Source: Glandiceps talaboti
Taxonomy: Eukaryota > Hemichordata > Enteropneusta > Spengelidae
NCBI RefSeq assembly: GCF_964340395.1
Contig: NC_135564.1
Span: forward strand, 9,248,861-9,312,860
Direction of reading: 5' to 3'
Length of the DNA stretch: 64,000 bases
How positions within the stretch are numbered: position 1 is the first letter of the stretch; each line of letters opens with the position of its first letter. The notes beneath the pieces are model-generated. The model ran no database searches and was not told where the DNA came from. It saw only the letters and a program-made list of their open reading frames with translations. The position numbers and the translations under genes are program-made. Shown here piece by piece: positions 38,521 to 51,727 of the stretch.

Positions 38521-38883
38521 AACTGCCGACATTACACCATTGACGAATGGAACCTGTTACAAACAGAGAAAGTAAACTGAATTGGATTAATAACACTTGG
38601 CACAACATGTTGGAAGTACAGAGACTTATATTACATTTCATCATTTGATAAGAATAGGCTGTATGGCCTATTTTAAATAATACTTCATGGTCACAAACGA
38701 ATTTGAAGTTCACCTGGCATTTCATGTACACATACAGAGGCCAAAACTGTTTTTATCAAATCATGAAATGTAATACAAGCCTCTGCTTTCAAACCCGCTG
38801 TGCCCTTGTTATTAATCCAATCTATTTGTTTACTTTTCTTGTTTGTAACATGTTACGTTCTTCAACGGTCTGATGTCGTCAGC
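38521..38883. mobile_element. Foldback MITE, about 363 bp
   Basis: The left arm (38521-38660) and right arm (38740-38883) are inverted copies over about 140 bp. Shared blocks include CCTGTTACAAACAGAGAAAG/ATGTTACAAACAAGAAAAG, ATTGGATTAATAAC and TATTACATTTCATNATTTGA. The spacer is about 80 bp. No coding frame or clear target duplication. Confidence 0.75.
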
Positions 38884-40225
38884 TGTAAATAGCTAGAGCC
38901 AATCGCCTAAAAACGTCTGTGAAATCACTCGTGGAGTGAAATGTTCACATAAAGTAGCTATGGCTCATTTGTGGCTGAGCTGTAGCTGAATGGATCGTAA
39001 GCCAAATTTACGATCTTAAAAACGTGTCAAAGTATTACATTCCCCTACATTTTCTCATTAGAGGCTGGGGTTGATGATTTGAACTAAGAGTGTCCACTTA
39101 TCCGAGAGGTGAGTGAAAACGATTTGAAATGTTGTTTGAATACAGTGGTTGGTATAAAGTATAAATTGCCCATCAAAGCTCCAGATGTAAAATAACGTGT
39201 ATTAAATTTATACACGTACGAATTATACAAAATACAATATCTTGGATTACTACATATATGTTTCTAGTATTTATACAGAATTAAGTTTCTCATCATTACG
39301 TCACTAAACTTTTCAATCATATTCTATATACATCGCATCGCTCTGTCAATGAGAATGATATTTTTACCCATCGCGACAACACCATGGTTACGGCATGACC
39401 ACAAATCCTTACAGAACAGGAAAGCAAGTAGCGAAAACGGAAAAATTGTGAAACACCAACACGACAAAAAACAAAACCAGTTGTGGTGGAAACTTAGGAA
39501 TAAATGACACGAGAAACAGTGCTAAAGTTGTGCTTTTCAACAGTTTATCAGTATGACAGTTTGATTGATATGGTGGTTTGCTTGTTTGCAGAATTTTTTT
39601 TTAAACTAACACATCTATGCTGTCTGAGAGTCTTTATTCAAATACTTCACACGTTATCATCCGTACTTTTCATCTGGTGGACGTCTTCATGTACGGATAC
39701 AACTGTCCGTCAGTCAGAGGTACGTATTTGTGCTGATCAATTACTAGTCTGGTTACCATGATAACCAGACATATGTAAAAAGTATATCACGTTCGTACAC
39801 GATTAATGTAACTTTTACCTAACATTGTCACCATAGATAATTACCGTTAGTATTGATCTTTGACCTTTGAATATTTCACCACGGACGGCTATAGCAAGTG
39901 ACCTTTGACCTTTCAATCTCGGCGATACTTTTACAGGTCTATTAATGTCGGATCATACGTCATAGAAGATTAAGAAAGCTATATGTGTTGTAGAAAAAAC
40001 TGTCTCTGGTCAGTAACTACTCGAAAAGTATGAAGTTAAGTAAAATATAACACTTCTGTGTAGCAAATTTTAAACCATTAAATTGACGAGGACATGGAAG
40101 AGAATCATCAGTCTATCTATCCATCCATCTTTTGCTTGGCAAATTGTTTTCTGAGAGCTTGATGTACACCTAAATGATCAGCGAAAGTCGTTAACTTTTT
40201 TTCTCCAGATTTCAAACTGCCTTTA

Positions 40226-40618
40226 CTACCAAACTAGAAAGACTGTAGAGTTTCAATTAGGCGGCAGAATGTTTTTACATCTCACAAGTTGTTTTTTTTG
40301 TTATGGATTACATTTCACACAAAATACAGGCACTGATAGCGCGTACACATGAAATGCTACATTTTATCTCACTGTGAACACAAACAAAGAGTTTTATGTT
40401 TGAATCTTCCATGTTTCATCTGACAGTGATGTTGATTTGTGTTCACAGTGAGATAAAATGTATCATTTCATACATATTTGTGCGCGCTCAGTGTCTATAT
40501 TATTTTCCTATGTATAGTAATCATAGACTTCTCCAAGTTTGTAACAAAAGGCCTTATGTAAGACTTACAAAACGCCATGCCGCCTACTTGAAACTCTATA
40601 GTCACCCTAGTTTGGTAG
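40226..40618. mobile_element. Mariner-like MITE with TA flanks, 393 bp
   Basis: Terminal inverted repeats CTACCAAACTAG and CTAGTTTGGTAG are flanked by TA (40224-40225, 40619-40620). Inner inverted blocks include GAGTTTCAATTAGGCGGC/GCCGCCTACTTGAAACTC, GGCACTGATAGCGCG/CGCGCTCAGTGTC and ATTTTATCTCACTGTGAACA/TGTTCACAGTGAGATAAAAT. The TA duplication points to Tc1/mariner mobilisation. The 85-residue frame inside is incidental. Confidence 0.85.
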
Positions 40619-40792
40619 TATCCGTCAATGACGAATTGAACCCTAAGGCCTGATCATGTATTTTGTCAAGTTCTTGATGTGTTTTCATATAAAGCAGTAT
40701 ATGTTGTAAAACATATTTTTGCACAGATCCTACAGTTCAACCCCATTAATACTATTTCCTGGAGCAATTACTATATATTCGATAGGAACATC

Positions 40793-40864
<72 letters not shown>

Positions 40865-40866
40865 AT
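40793..40866. repeat. (TAG)n microsatellite
   Basis: About 24 uninterrupted trinucleotide units; the poly-Val frame is an artefact. Confidence 0.97.
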
Positions 40867-41867
40867 ATTATAGAATTGACGAACAACAACAAAAATCACC
40901 AGTACGTTTGCTTGAAGTGAACCAAGGAAAGACTTCATGCATAGAATACATAGACAAAATTAACTAAAAAGGACAATACATATGGGGAGAACAGGGGGTA
41001 CCTCTGAAGTAGGTTCAGGCGATTCAGTTTGTTCATATCTGTGGAAGATATAATGTAACATTAACAGTTGTACTCGATTGTTATCAGTGGCATGTAGCAT
41101 TCTGTCAGTAAACAGAGTTATGGGATCCTGGCTCATGTGGTGTTTATGCTTTGGTAAGTTATAGCCACTAATTGCATTGTATGTCTTTGCATGAAACTTG
41201 AAAGTTTCATTCCTGCTAACCGTGTTTTTTTTTTCGCGGGTTATAATATGTGGAACGAGTACGGTGTTTGTTCACTATGTTTAACGGCTAGTTTAATACT
41301 TCTTTCAACATTTCGAAGCGATTTAAAACTAATACAGCTAAATTGTCACCATAATCCAAAAAACGAATAAATCTTTGTCTAATTCCAAATTATGGCAGTG
41401 TACTTATACCACGCCATTCGTGTTAGTCATAATATTTACGATATGACATCGACCTGCGTGGTAATGGACTACTCGTCATCAATAAAGCCAATCATATCGG
41501 AGGTTCAAGTGACTATTCACAGACTCGATTACATTTCTTACGTATACTGTCCATAATGTTATACGTCATGGTTGATTCTTTGTGTCAATTTCATCCTCAA
41601 ATTATGATCGATTTCATTGTGAATGTATTTTTTGACCAATCATAAGCCAGTATTCGCTAGATAAATAGATTTAAGTATCATTCATTTCTACGCACTGAAT
41701 TCAATTAGTGGACATTTACTTATGTGTCAAGTTCCACGTCTGAATTATATGGTGACGTAGCACCGTTCTCGTATCGTGACGTGGTTCATTTGTGCGATGG
41801 TAATCGGTCTATTCACGATATCGATTACAGTATGCTAGGTAGGTTATTCATATTACAGTGATAGTAC

Positions 41868-42177
41868 ACAGGAGATTTCGTTTTAGCTTGCAAATGCTAT
41901 TATCTAAAAAAATAGTATCAAAAGCAAGTGAGACTGATCACACGATTTCATGTTGAGATAGACACAATAAAGATAACACAAAAAACACCCCTTACAAAGT
42001 GTCCGCTCTGTATTTTGTTAAAAATTGTTTTAGAGCAGACACTGTCTAGGGGATGTTTGTTTGTTTGTTTGTTTGTTATCTTTATTGTGTCTATCTCAAA
42101 ATGAAACCTTGCAATCAGTCTAACTGACTTTGATACATTCTCTAATAGCATTTGCAAGCTAAGGTGAAATCTCCTGT
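41868..42177. mobile_element. MITE, 310 bp, long inverted repeats
   Basis: Ends ACAGGAGATTTC and GAAATCTCCTGT. Inner inverted blocks are TTAGCTTGCAAATGCTATTA, TGAGATAGACACAATAAAGA and GTGTCYGCTCT. A (GTTT)n tract at 42056-42077 lies in the right arm where the left arm has plain A-rich sequence. No target duplication recognised. Confidence 0.85.
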
Positions 42178-43146
42178 AAAATATCGTGATTACAGGGGAT
42201 ATATCAACCAGCTCTATCCCATGTTTGGGTTGTGATTCATTTCTAAGTGTGCCACTATAAAGAAGAAAAAAATATAAGAAAAATACAGACATAAACACTC
42301 AAGGGTAAATTAATGCACAACTATTTGAATAATAAACGAAATAAAATAAATGCCATTGATTAAATTGACTAAAGTTTGTGAACATTAATACAGAACACCA
42401 AGGTAGTTTGAAAACTTCCCATGTTATGATAAATATTGATCTTAGGAAAGTAAAGGTTGTTGTCTTTACTTACTAGATCACATCATATCCCTTTGCACTT
42501 GCTGAACGCAGGCAGGGTTGTTATGGAGGACAAAGTTTTGTTCATCTAGTAGGACTCATTGCCCACATATGACGAGCTGAAAAACACTGCCATTACAAAG
42601 AAAATGGTATTCGCAAAGTCAAGTAAGAGTTACTACATATACAGAGACCCATGGCTAAAAGTTGATGATCAGCTGGGAGTGTCAGTCGACCATGTGAAGC
42701 GGTTGATACACACAGTCAAGAAGCGAGTTTGCCGAGTTGGTCCGGTAACGGTTCAACAGTCTCCGTGATGACACTGTTCGTTTTTAGGAGAAACACAAAG
42801 AATCGATCACGAGGATTTTGAGAAATTATATTTTCAGTACAATTAGTCCCCTAGCCACATCCTACCTTAGCCCAAACTTTTATTCAATATATGGATAATT
42901 AAGGCTGTTAGTCCCGTTTCATATTTTTGCCCAACTGCATGATGAAATCGTAAAGGTCAAAGTTATAAATCAAAATTCAAGCTGATATTCATCATACACA
43001 CATCATACTTTCAAAGTTAAAAACGTCATCATCTTTCCTAACCAGACTGCCTTGGGTATAATTACTGTACTATAGAATGTGCGTAGAGGAACACAAAAAG
43101 CCGAAATTAAATGCTCACTTCTTAGACTCCACCCGTTAGTAATCAG

Positions 43147-43226
43147 GAAGTCGAGCATGGCTTGTTGCTTCGGGGCAAAAGATGGAAAGAAGTCGAGCAC
43201 GGTTTGTTGCTTTGGGGCAAAGATAG
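43147..43226. repeat. Two-copy 41-bp direct repeat
   Basis: GAAGTCGAGCATGGCTTGTT then GCTTCGGGGCAAAAGATGG is repeated with few changes. On the minus strand it encodes a repeated FAPKQQ-x2-LDF motif in a 92-codon frame with no other support. Confidence 0.8.
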
Positions 43227-43529
43227 CGAGACAATCACATCCTATGTACGTACTCCCTTGGTACTTTATAATACCAGCCATGACGTAGCTCCTACGAAGA
43301 GAAGACTTATCAGACTCAATTTCTGACGTTCAATCTTTTTCATTCTTTTATAGAAAAAAAATTAAAGGAATTGAATACTTCTTAAGTATGATATTGCTAG
43401 TTCTACAGATGAAAGGAAGTATGTGTTGTGGGGTTCAACCACCCTAACATTTTCTTTGAAGGTCTAGGTACATTAAGCTGATTACAATGTATTTATTTTT
43501 GATTGGTTGAGGAAACATTTTGATGCATA

Positions 43530-43793
43530 TTAAAATGTATTCTACTTACTGAAACATGTAAATTATCAAATCTGGAGTATAGGCCGAATGTATTGATGAC
43601 TTAATTAACTGTTCTTATACTAAAATGCCGAGGAACCCCCTATTGTGCGCTCAGCTGTACTAACAACGCATGCGCACTAGTTGTTAATGCTATGGAAAGC
43701 ATGCATCGACTTTAAGAGTACAATTAATTGTTTAATCCAAGTTTTATGTAAGTATTTTCACCCAAGCAAAACACATTATAAACTGTGCTTTGT
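43530..43793. mobile_element. Diverged MITE of the TTAA-flanked family, copy 4
   Basis: Runs parallel to copy 2: ATTCTACTTACTGAAA; AAAATGCCGAGGAACCCCCT and ATTGTGCGCTCAGCTGTAC; GCATGCATCGACTTTA; TATGTAAGTATTTTCACCCA; and a degraded end ATTATAAACTGTGCTTTG. Ends are eroded. Confidence 0.5.
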
Positions 43794-44528
43794 ATATTTT
43801 ATATATCTCAATCGTGAATCAAACATTTCTGACCCAACTATTTCAAGGAGATTGAGCTCCTCTTCCTGGGTGAGTCAAATCAAGTCTGTCCTACGCTAAA
43901 CCTAAATCAAGTTCTGTCATAGACTGTACCTCAGTGTAAAGTTAGATATCTCAAATACAAGTACGTATTACACACATCATATTTGGTAGTTTTAGCCCTT
44001 TCCATCTCTGTACACGTTTGATGCAATTCAAGGGCAAGGGTTCAATGGACACAGGAGGATTGTGTAGGCCGAAGGCATTTCCATTTTCTATTTCCAAGTG
44101 ATTTATCTAAAAGAGTACGCACAAGTCGTTTCTCTTAGTACTTTGTAGCTACTGATTACGTCGGTAAGATGGCTATCCTATCCAGTGAAAAGTATGAATG
44201 TTTTAATGGTGAGGCCTCGGGATAAAGTCCTGTATGAATAAACTGATAGAAAAGCAGAAGCAAGAAAAGGAGATTCTATACTGACATTTCAAACCTTATA
44301 CCCCTTTCGACTCCTTCAACATCTCTGTGAAAGAAAAGAATGAATGCATTAACACTTAAATATTCTGTTTCAATTGCATGGCCTGTAGTAATAGCGGGTA
44401 CGCCATTATGAAGACAACAATGAACTTTATGAGAAACCTGATGTGAGTTGAACTGATATATCACTCTATCATAAGCAGCAATACCGTATTTAATTTACAA
44501 CAAAATATACAACAGTACACTATCAATG

Positions 44529-44580
44529 CACCACCACCACCACCACCACCACCACCACCACCACCACCACCACCACCACA
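44529..44580. repeat. (CAC)n microsatellite
   Basis: About 17 CAC units, followed by a short C tract at 44588-44596. Confidence 0.95.
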
Positions 44581-44647
44581 AAACACGCCCCCCCCCCGCC
44601 ATCATAATGAGAACGTTATCCAAAAAATACGACTCTGGTAATTAATG

Positions 44648-44975
44648 GAGCCTACGGTTTACTAAGATAGGCGCAAACTAAATATATTGTTCTTCAATGA
44701 GGTAGAAATGATTACACAAGTGGGTGATAGAAGTTCCTCTATTGTGCAATTTGTGCTGTGTATTAATCATCCTGTGATCAAGATAGTGTAAACATTAGAA
44801 GTACCAAAGCAGTACATTGCAAATTCATTTATGGAACTCTAGTCAATAATACTCTGGGATGCCTCCCTACAGAGACTATATTTAAACCAACGTCCATTCA
44901 CTAGCTTATCACTGTTGTATCGACATGTTGCGACAATAGCTTTACTTTGTGTCTATCTTAGTAAACCGAAGGCTC
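44648..44975. mobile_element. MITE, 328 bp, with 33-bp terminal inverted repeats
   Basis: The left end GAGCCTACGGTTTACTAAGA then TAGGCGCAAACTA pairs with the right end, whose reverse complement is GAGCCTTCGGTTTACTAAGA then TAGACACAAAGTA. Interior without coding capacity. Flanking duplication unclear. Confidence 0.8.
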
Positions 44976-45091
44976 ATCAGTTACCTGAGGATTAATAATT
45001 TGTTTTGGGAGAAGAACACAACAGCATCAATGATGTCTGTGGCCAAATGCTAAATATACCAATTGAAACAGTATACGTTTACACTTGATAT

Positions 45092-45352
45092 GAATGCTAT
45101 AAACGAATGTAGCACATAGAGAAAGTGCTTTACTTCAGTGTTACCCGTTGTACTATGTATGCTATAAATGAGTGTAGCAAATAGAGAAAGTGCTTTACTT
45201 CAGTGTTACCCGTTGCACTATGTATGCTATAAATGAGTGTAGCACATAGAGAAAGTGCTTTACTTCAGTGTTACTTGTTGTAATATGAATGCTATAAATG
45301 AGTGTAGCACATAGAGAAAGTGCTTTACTTCAGTGTTATCCGTTGTACTATG
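45092..45352. repeat. 65-bp tandem repeat, four copies
   Basis: Units GCTATAAATGAGTGTAGCAC, ATAGAGAAAGTGCTTTACTT, CAGTGTTACCCGTTGTACTA at exactly 65-bp spacing (45096, 45161, 45226, 45291). Copies are about 93% alike by eye. Confidence 0.95.
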
Positions 45353-47203
45353 TGACTATGGGGTACCTACTGAACAAAGTAGACATGCTGGAAAAGTTTT
45401 GTGGTCTGTTTTTCCTGTTTCATTCATTAAAATCAAACTGGATTTCTTTTTCAAATACATATTTAGATATCTGTTAATGAACGTAGACCAAATTCCCAGT
45501 CCCCGTATAGTTAATACAACATGATATACAGCTGTAATTCTGAGTGCAGGATATGAAATTATTAATTCATCCATCCTTATCCATCACTTTGCAATTCATT
45601 AACGGCGATTAATAAATGCCATTGTCAATTCAGGTTTTGTAAGATGTGATTTTTTTTTCATGAAAGAACAAATCTATAGACAAGGACACACTGGCAGGGT
45701 TAAGGGAATTATCACGAACTGAACTGTGCAACACTGCTATACGAGTAAGAAATATCAGATCACCCGTAGCATTAATTTGACACAAAGTGCGGTGAATACG
45801 ACTAAAATACTTGTCATAGGTCGCTCTGCGTTTACTTTGACATATAAAAGCACATGTTCTAAATGTAATAAATTGTAGCCAGTACACTGTAAAACAATCA
45901 TAAAAAGGAAAGTGTTAACCATTGGATAAGTTAGGATGCATTGTTGAATATCTGTGACTTGAACGTCTTTGAATGTATATTCATGAGAACACAGAACGGC
46001 GTTTTGAAAAAAAGACCCACCCGCGAAGGATTGTCATTGACAAATACAACATTTTGAAGGCAGATTAGAAAACCACAATCCCTTAATACTATTGCAAATA
46101 CTAGTAATAGTTTGTGCCATCCGATCCGTCGTATTTCACCAAATATATTGAGGTGATATCGTTAGACAAACCAGATCGAAAAGACATGTTTATTTTGTGT
46201 TGCATATTACTTCCAACCAGTGACATTTTGAAGCCCTTTTTACTAATGATGTTTCAACCGTGAGAGTATAGATTTGGTCTAAATGGAGAAAGCGTCATTT
46301 TAGAAAAGTGGCAAAGGCAGTCTTATGAAATTCTGTACTCATTGTGTACAATGAAAGATTGTATTACATTTACATTATATTCGATTCTTTATGTCCAGAT
46401 TATCAAGGTATGGGCGACGATAATGTGTATCCTTGAAGCTTGAACATAAAACACAATTTCTATTGTATGTGTGAGTGTTTACCATAACCCTGCAGTAATA
46501 ATCTATTCTCATGAGTTATGCAATTTACCTAGGTTGTAAGAGACCACGTTTCGTGTTATCCTATCAGATGCCACATGTACAGAGAAGCCTGATAAGAGGT
46601 ACAGTCTACGATTTGCCCTTCGGCAGGATTTCCACGAGCATCATCTACATTATGTAATAATTAATTTTACCTTCGAATGCCTCCTAAATGTTTGGACAAT
46701 TGTTGTCACTGGAGGTTGAACTTTTAGTCTCTGCAAAAGCATCATTATGTTCCATAGTTAGTTCCTAAGCGAGGGTTTATCATTCAGAGTCACGTTTCAA
46801 GCATCAGTGAATGGTTTTTCTCCACAGTGTTTAGATGTAAACTTACAATTGAATTTAGCGATGGTAGACCTACGTTAAACCCAGTCATGTAACGAAGTGG
46901 TACACACACTCATCATTCCACCAACCAGTATACATAACCTATCTTTTGCTGTCAATCAAAATCGAACTTTTAAAAAATAAATGTAGCAATTATATTTTTT
47001 TGAGTGATTACGAAAGAGTGTACAGTACAGGAATTTCCGATGACAGAACTCTTGGTGTCTTTTGAAATATTTACACTACGTTGGACAGATTCATAATGAG
47101 ACGGTTGGTTCATGTATAATGATATAATACATAGCAAACGGTTGGTTATTAGTATATTACTAAAATAATAATCGCAGAATTCGTATTCACGGTTGATTGG
47201 TTA

Positions 47204-47281
47204 TTCTCCTCAAAAGGAAATTTTTTAGAAACTGAAGACAATATTCTCCTCAAAAGGAAATGTTTTAGAAACTGAGGACAT
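47204..47281. repeat. Two-copy direct repeat, about 41 bp
   Basis: ATTCTCCTCAAAAGGAAATT then TTTTAGAAACTGAAGACA occurs twice in tandem with two or three differences. Confidence 0.85.
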
Positions 47282-48293
47282 TACCCCCATACTCTTCTAA
47301 ATTGAATTCCGTGAAAAAAATCACATTAAGAATAATATTGTGGATTTGTTGATGCATGGACATTAATTATCAAGCGTTTGATTCATACAGTGCGTTGTAT
47401 TCACTACCGTAACAATAGCACCGAATCAAAATCCAGTTCCAAAAAAAATCTGTCACGATATGCGTTTCTGTCTTCAAGTGCAAATTGGCACCTACCATGG
47501 CAGATGACATGCTGTGACAAATACCGATTTCCGGGTGACTATTGATGAGGTCACCTTGAAAGCTTCACTAAGCACGATGATGGCGAATTTATATTCTATT
47601 AATACCACGTTCCTTATTTGCTATTGTGCGAGGGGATCATAGTTTAGCATTTGACAAGTCCTCTTATGCATGCAACAGTCTTTATTCTAATAATGTATTT
47701 GTGAAATCATGTTTAGTACGATTTGCGTTGTCGTGTGTAAAGTATACACAAAACATAATATTTACTCAAAAAAAGTGTTCCATTAAGCAAGTGTGCAAAA
47801 TATATAAGAAAATGTATGTGGAATGTTAAATCTAAACTTCCCAATTTACCGTTGCCTCATAAACCGACCATGGCCAGCGTTGGTAGAGGTATACGTATGC
47901 ACTTTATCGAGTACCTTCCACTTTCTTTTTACAAGAATGCTTCGAACAAAGGAATGTTTCTATCCAGGTAATCAAACTATGTTGGTACTGAATGTAGTTG
48001 CCGCTATCATTTGTCAAGTAAATGTCTTGATGAGATAGCTAAGAGATCCATAATTCTTGTCATAGACTGAACCAAGATACACGCAATTGTTACCTCAAGT
48101 GCACCTGACAAGAATGATTTTATATCTCATGCCTTGTAATGTGTGTTATGTGCATTTTAAATTGTTAGTTTTGTTTTGTTTCTTTGACATGTTTGTGTAT
48201 TTTTGTGTATTTGTTTCTTTTTTCTCTAGTTTTAACTTTTATTAACAAACAAATTAATGAATAAATAAATAAAATAAATAAAAATAAATATAT

Positions 48294-48297
<4 letters not shown>

Positions 48298-48358
<61 letters not shown>
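48298..48358. repeat. (AT)n microsatellite
   Basis: About 60 bp of AT, preceded by an A/T-rich (AAAT)n-like stretch. Confidence 0.95.
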
Positions 48359-48360
<2 letters not shown>

Positions 48361-50055
48361 TAGGTTTAGTATTATATCGTGTTATTAGGAAACGGGTTTG
48401 ATGAGTTAAGTCTAGTTTTAATACTTTGAAATGCAGACGGTAAAGTTATATTATACGGTGATATTGTTACAATACAGACATAACTTTAGCGACACATAAA
48501 ATGGTTGCAATGACGTTGTAAATCTGGCGATAACGTAACATCATTTTTTGTGACGTATTAAGCAAGTATCAATATAACACATGTCAAAATAAGTCACAGT
48601 GATAAATATCCGTCTCAATGAACAAAAATGTGTGCAGTAAACGTAGAATTTACTGAGTTCGTTTTTGAAATATCAGAAATCGCAGTAAAAATAGCTGTCA
48701 TTGAATATGAACCAGATATAATGCAGTATTTTTTTTCACACAACCTTGACAAAGAGGAGAATAGCATCTCATCGTGTATACGATATCTTCGATTAAAGGT
48801 CATACCTGTGTCACTTCCAATTTTGTCAGGATTTTACAAAACACAATATGAAGCTTGATGAAGCAAAAATGACTGCCCGTCATTTTCCGTTTCGTTTACA
48901 ACTAATCCCTGAAAGAGTTCATGGCGAGAATAATTGCCAGTAACTCCACTAATGAAATGCTTTCCAGTTAATATGAACATGATGGTAAATTAGACGCTCT
49001 AAGCTGTCCCAAAAGGAAGATTATCACCGTTCATTCCTTTTTATGATACATACTATCAATGACTCATTTTATTGCCAATCTTTGTGTCAGCCTGATTTTC
49101 TGTTTTTTCGTAGAGCCAAAGATCATGAATATTCTCATTTTAAAGTTAGGTTACACTTATAATCCATTCATAATACTAAGAGTGGTCGATGATTACTCTG
49201 TATTATAGTAAAAATATATAGTATGGCAATTCTGACCCCAAAACTAAAGAAATGTTCTTTTAAACTTTACTGTCGATGTCCAAAATCTCATCCGTCATAA
49301 ACTACTATGCATATTTGTGTACAGAGTTTCTGTGCACTCTCTTTCTATGTTAAATGTCTTCTTTATCGATACAGCTTCAAGCATCTGTCTATTTAGCCTT
49401 CAGACAAGCCATCTGTATAGACATGTTTGAAGGTCGAAGTTCTCTCAGAAATATAAATTACTCCACATTGTGTCATGTCACAGTGTTGATTCTAGAAGTA
49501 ACATGGCTTATTTTAATGCATTGATGAAATAGTCAGATACATGTTGCTTGAAAAGAAATTTTACCAAGTTCTATATTGTATATGTAAAATTTGACGAGAT
49601 TAGTCAAAACTGAGTGTGTTGAAAATGTTAACATGGGAATTCGTCATTCTTCAGAACCTGCTTTGATATATGTAGGACGACTGTCAACTGTTGATTATAT
49701 TGACTTTGATGTTGTCGTGTCGAATCCGATATACTCCCTGTATCGCCACACGGTTGACAAAAAACTTGCGCTAGTAGACGAAATTCTGCACGGCATACTT
49801 CATTCAATGATTGTAATTTGTTACTGACATCTCGAACTACAGAGTAGTATTTATCAATGTATTTTAGCACGTATACTGGATGTAGACAAAATTGTGTATC
49901 ACGTCCCAACAAATTCAAATTGTTCTTAATCTAGTGTTATGCGTGTTGTTGTATTTAGTATGGGCAATGCAATATGTTTTGTCAAATTTTGTTTAGTACG
50001 TTTATCACAGTATTCATTCAGCAAGATATTTGACAATGGTAAATTATGGTAGTAT

Positions 50056-50253
50056 AGTGTGTTGTGTTGTGTTGTGTTGTACTATGTGTTGTGTTGTGTT
50101 GTGTTGTGTTGTGTTGTGTTGTGTTGTGTTGTAGTGTGTTGTGTTGTGTTGTGTTGTGTTGTAGTGTAGTGTAGTGTAGTGTAGTGTGTTGTGTTGCGTT
50201 GTAGTGTAGTGTAGTGTAGTGTAGTGTAGTGTAGTGTAGTGTAGTGTAGTGTA
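50056..50253. repeat. (GTGTT)n/(GTGTA)n pentanucleotide array
   Basis: About 200 bp of pentamers in two alternating blocks, GTGTT first and GTGTA at the end. The open minus-strand frame exists only because the unit lacks stop codons. Confidence 0.95.
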
Positions 50254-51511
50254 AATTAGAAATCTTTTGGGAGTATGGAACGTGTTACACATTTAATGTG
50301 TTGTGTGCATTGTATTGGTGTTGCAGACTACCACATCATACATTGATACAAGTTAGAAGTATTGGACGAAAATGGTTACGGATTATACTATGAAAATCAG
50401 ATGAGCAGACTCAGAGAGTAGTCTTGGTCGACACACAAATATTACTAACATTTTACTGTCTGGCTGGATAAATGTATTTAAGTTACTAATATTAATATTG
50501 CTAAATGTTATCGTCTGATACTACACAAAATCAGGTACGATTGTTACACTTCACATGCCTGAATTTTTTTTACAATGTATATGATATGGCGACGACCTGC
50601 CAAGATAGTGGTAGCTCACGCATGAAAGTTGTAACAATTAATGTCGGTAAAGATTTTTGGTCATGCTAGAGGATGCGGAAAGAAACAATGTTATTTGGAT
50701 TCCCGGGTTTGTTTCGATTTTGTCCAGCGAGACGAAGACTTGTTTCTACTGAACCGATTTCAGTTGTAACACTTCCATATTGACGTTTTCCTGACGTAAA
50801 TAGTAATACATTTAGTGGCATATGCTCATCATTTCATATGACTTGAAGCGGAACTCAATATACAACTTGCCACTTCGTGTAGATGTGGTCTATCGTTTTT
50901 GTCATGACTTCAAAAAAAAATGAATCAAAGTTGTGTATAGGAGATGATAATTAACGAACACGATGAAGCCTTTCAGTCCTGATTGTCAAACTATTGTTGA
51001 ACTGTATACTTCATTTCTATATCACGTATAGATGACAAGTTACAAAAAACACAAAGTGTAGTTGTACATGTAATCCTCACTGTCTATCCATTACAATCAC
51101 TCAGTGGCAAATCATAATGCTCGGGATGACTGAGCAAAAACGTGTCTCCGGGGCAACCATTGATATGCTTCATCAACCCAGTCAGTAAATTGGTAAATAT
51201 GACTAATTTGAGGTGAAAGCGGATGTCGTATTAGTGTAGAATAGACTTGGTATGGTCGTCAGCTCACCAATTTACAGATAGAGATAAAACAGAGTTGGCT
51301 GAACGACAAATCAAGAAAAACACTCAATGATCTGTGATCAGCTAGTTCCTATGCGTACACCGGCTATGACGTGTTACGTACACGAGAATACTCTGGAGAA
51401 CGACCCTAACTGATACAACACCGTATATGCATAGCATTTCAACATGAACTGTCTCGTCTGTACTGTGGTACTGTGTGTGTTCCCATAACCACATTCCATT
51501 GCATAAAGATA

Positions 51512-51727
51512 CTACCAAATCACAGTGACTATAGACTTTAAAATAAGCAGCACTATGTTTTGTACGGTTAACACACAATTTTTAGTTGCAAATTACATAA
51601 ACCAAAATACAGGCACTGGTGATAGCGCAAACATATAAAAAGAACATACATTTTATCTCACTGTGAACACAACTCAACATTATTGTGAGATGAAACAAGG
51701 AAGATTCAAACTTAAAATTGTTTGGTA
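51512..51727. mobile_element. Mariner-like MITE, second copy, internally deleted
   Basis: Starts TA-CTACCAAATCAC and ends TTTGGTA. It shares CAGGCACTGGTGATAGCGC, ATTTTATCTCACTGTGAACA and GGAAGATTCAAAC (reverse of GTTTGAATCTTCC) with the 40226-40618 element, but is only about 216 bp. An adjoining G tract lies at 51756-51765. Confidence 0.7.

Noticed and set aside
42559-42768. 69-codon plus-strand frame with a fairly protein-like composition
   Set aside because: No splice sites, homologous motif or promoter that I can point to; length is within chance expectation. A profile search would settle it.
49628-49918. 96-codon minus-strand frame
   Set aside because: No recognised domain, no acceptor or donor at useful positions, and the opposite strand is also open.
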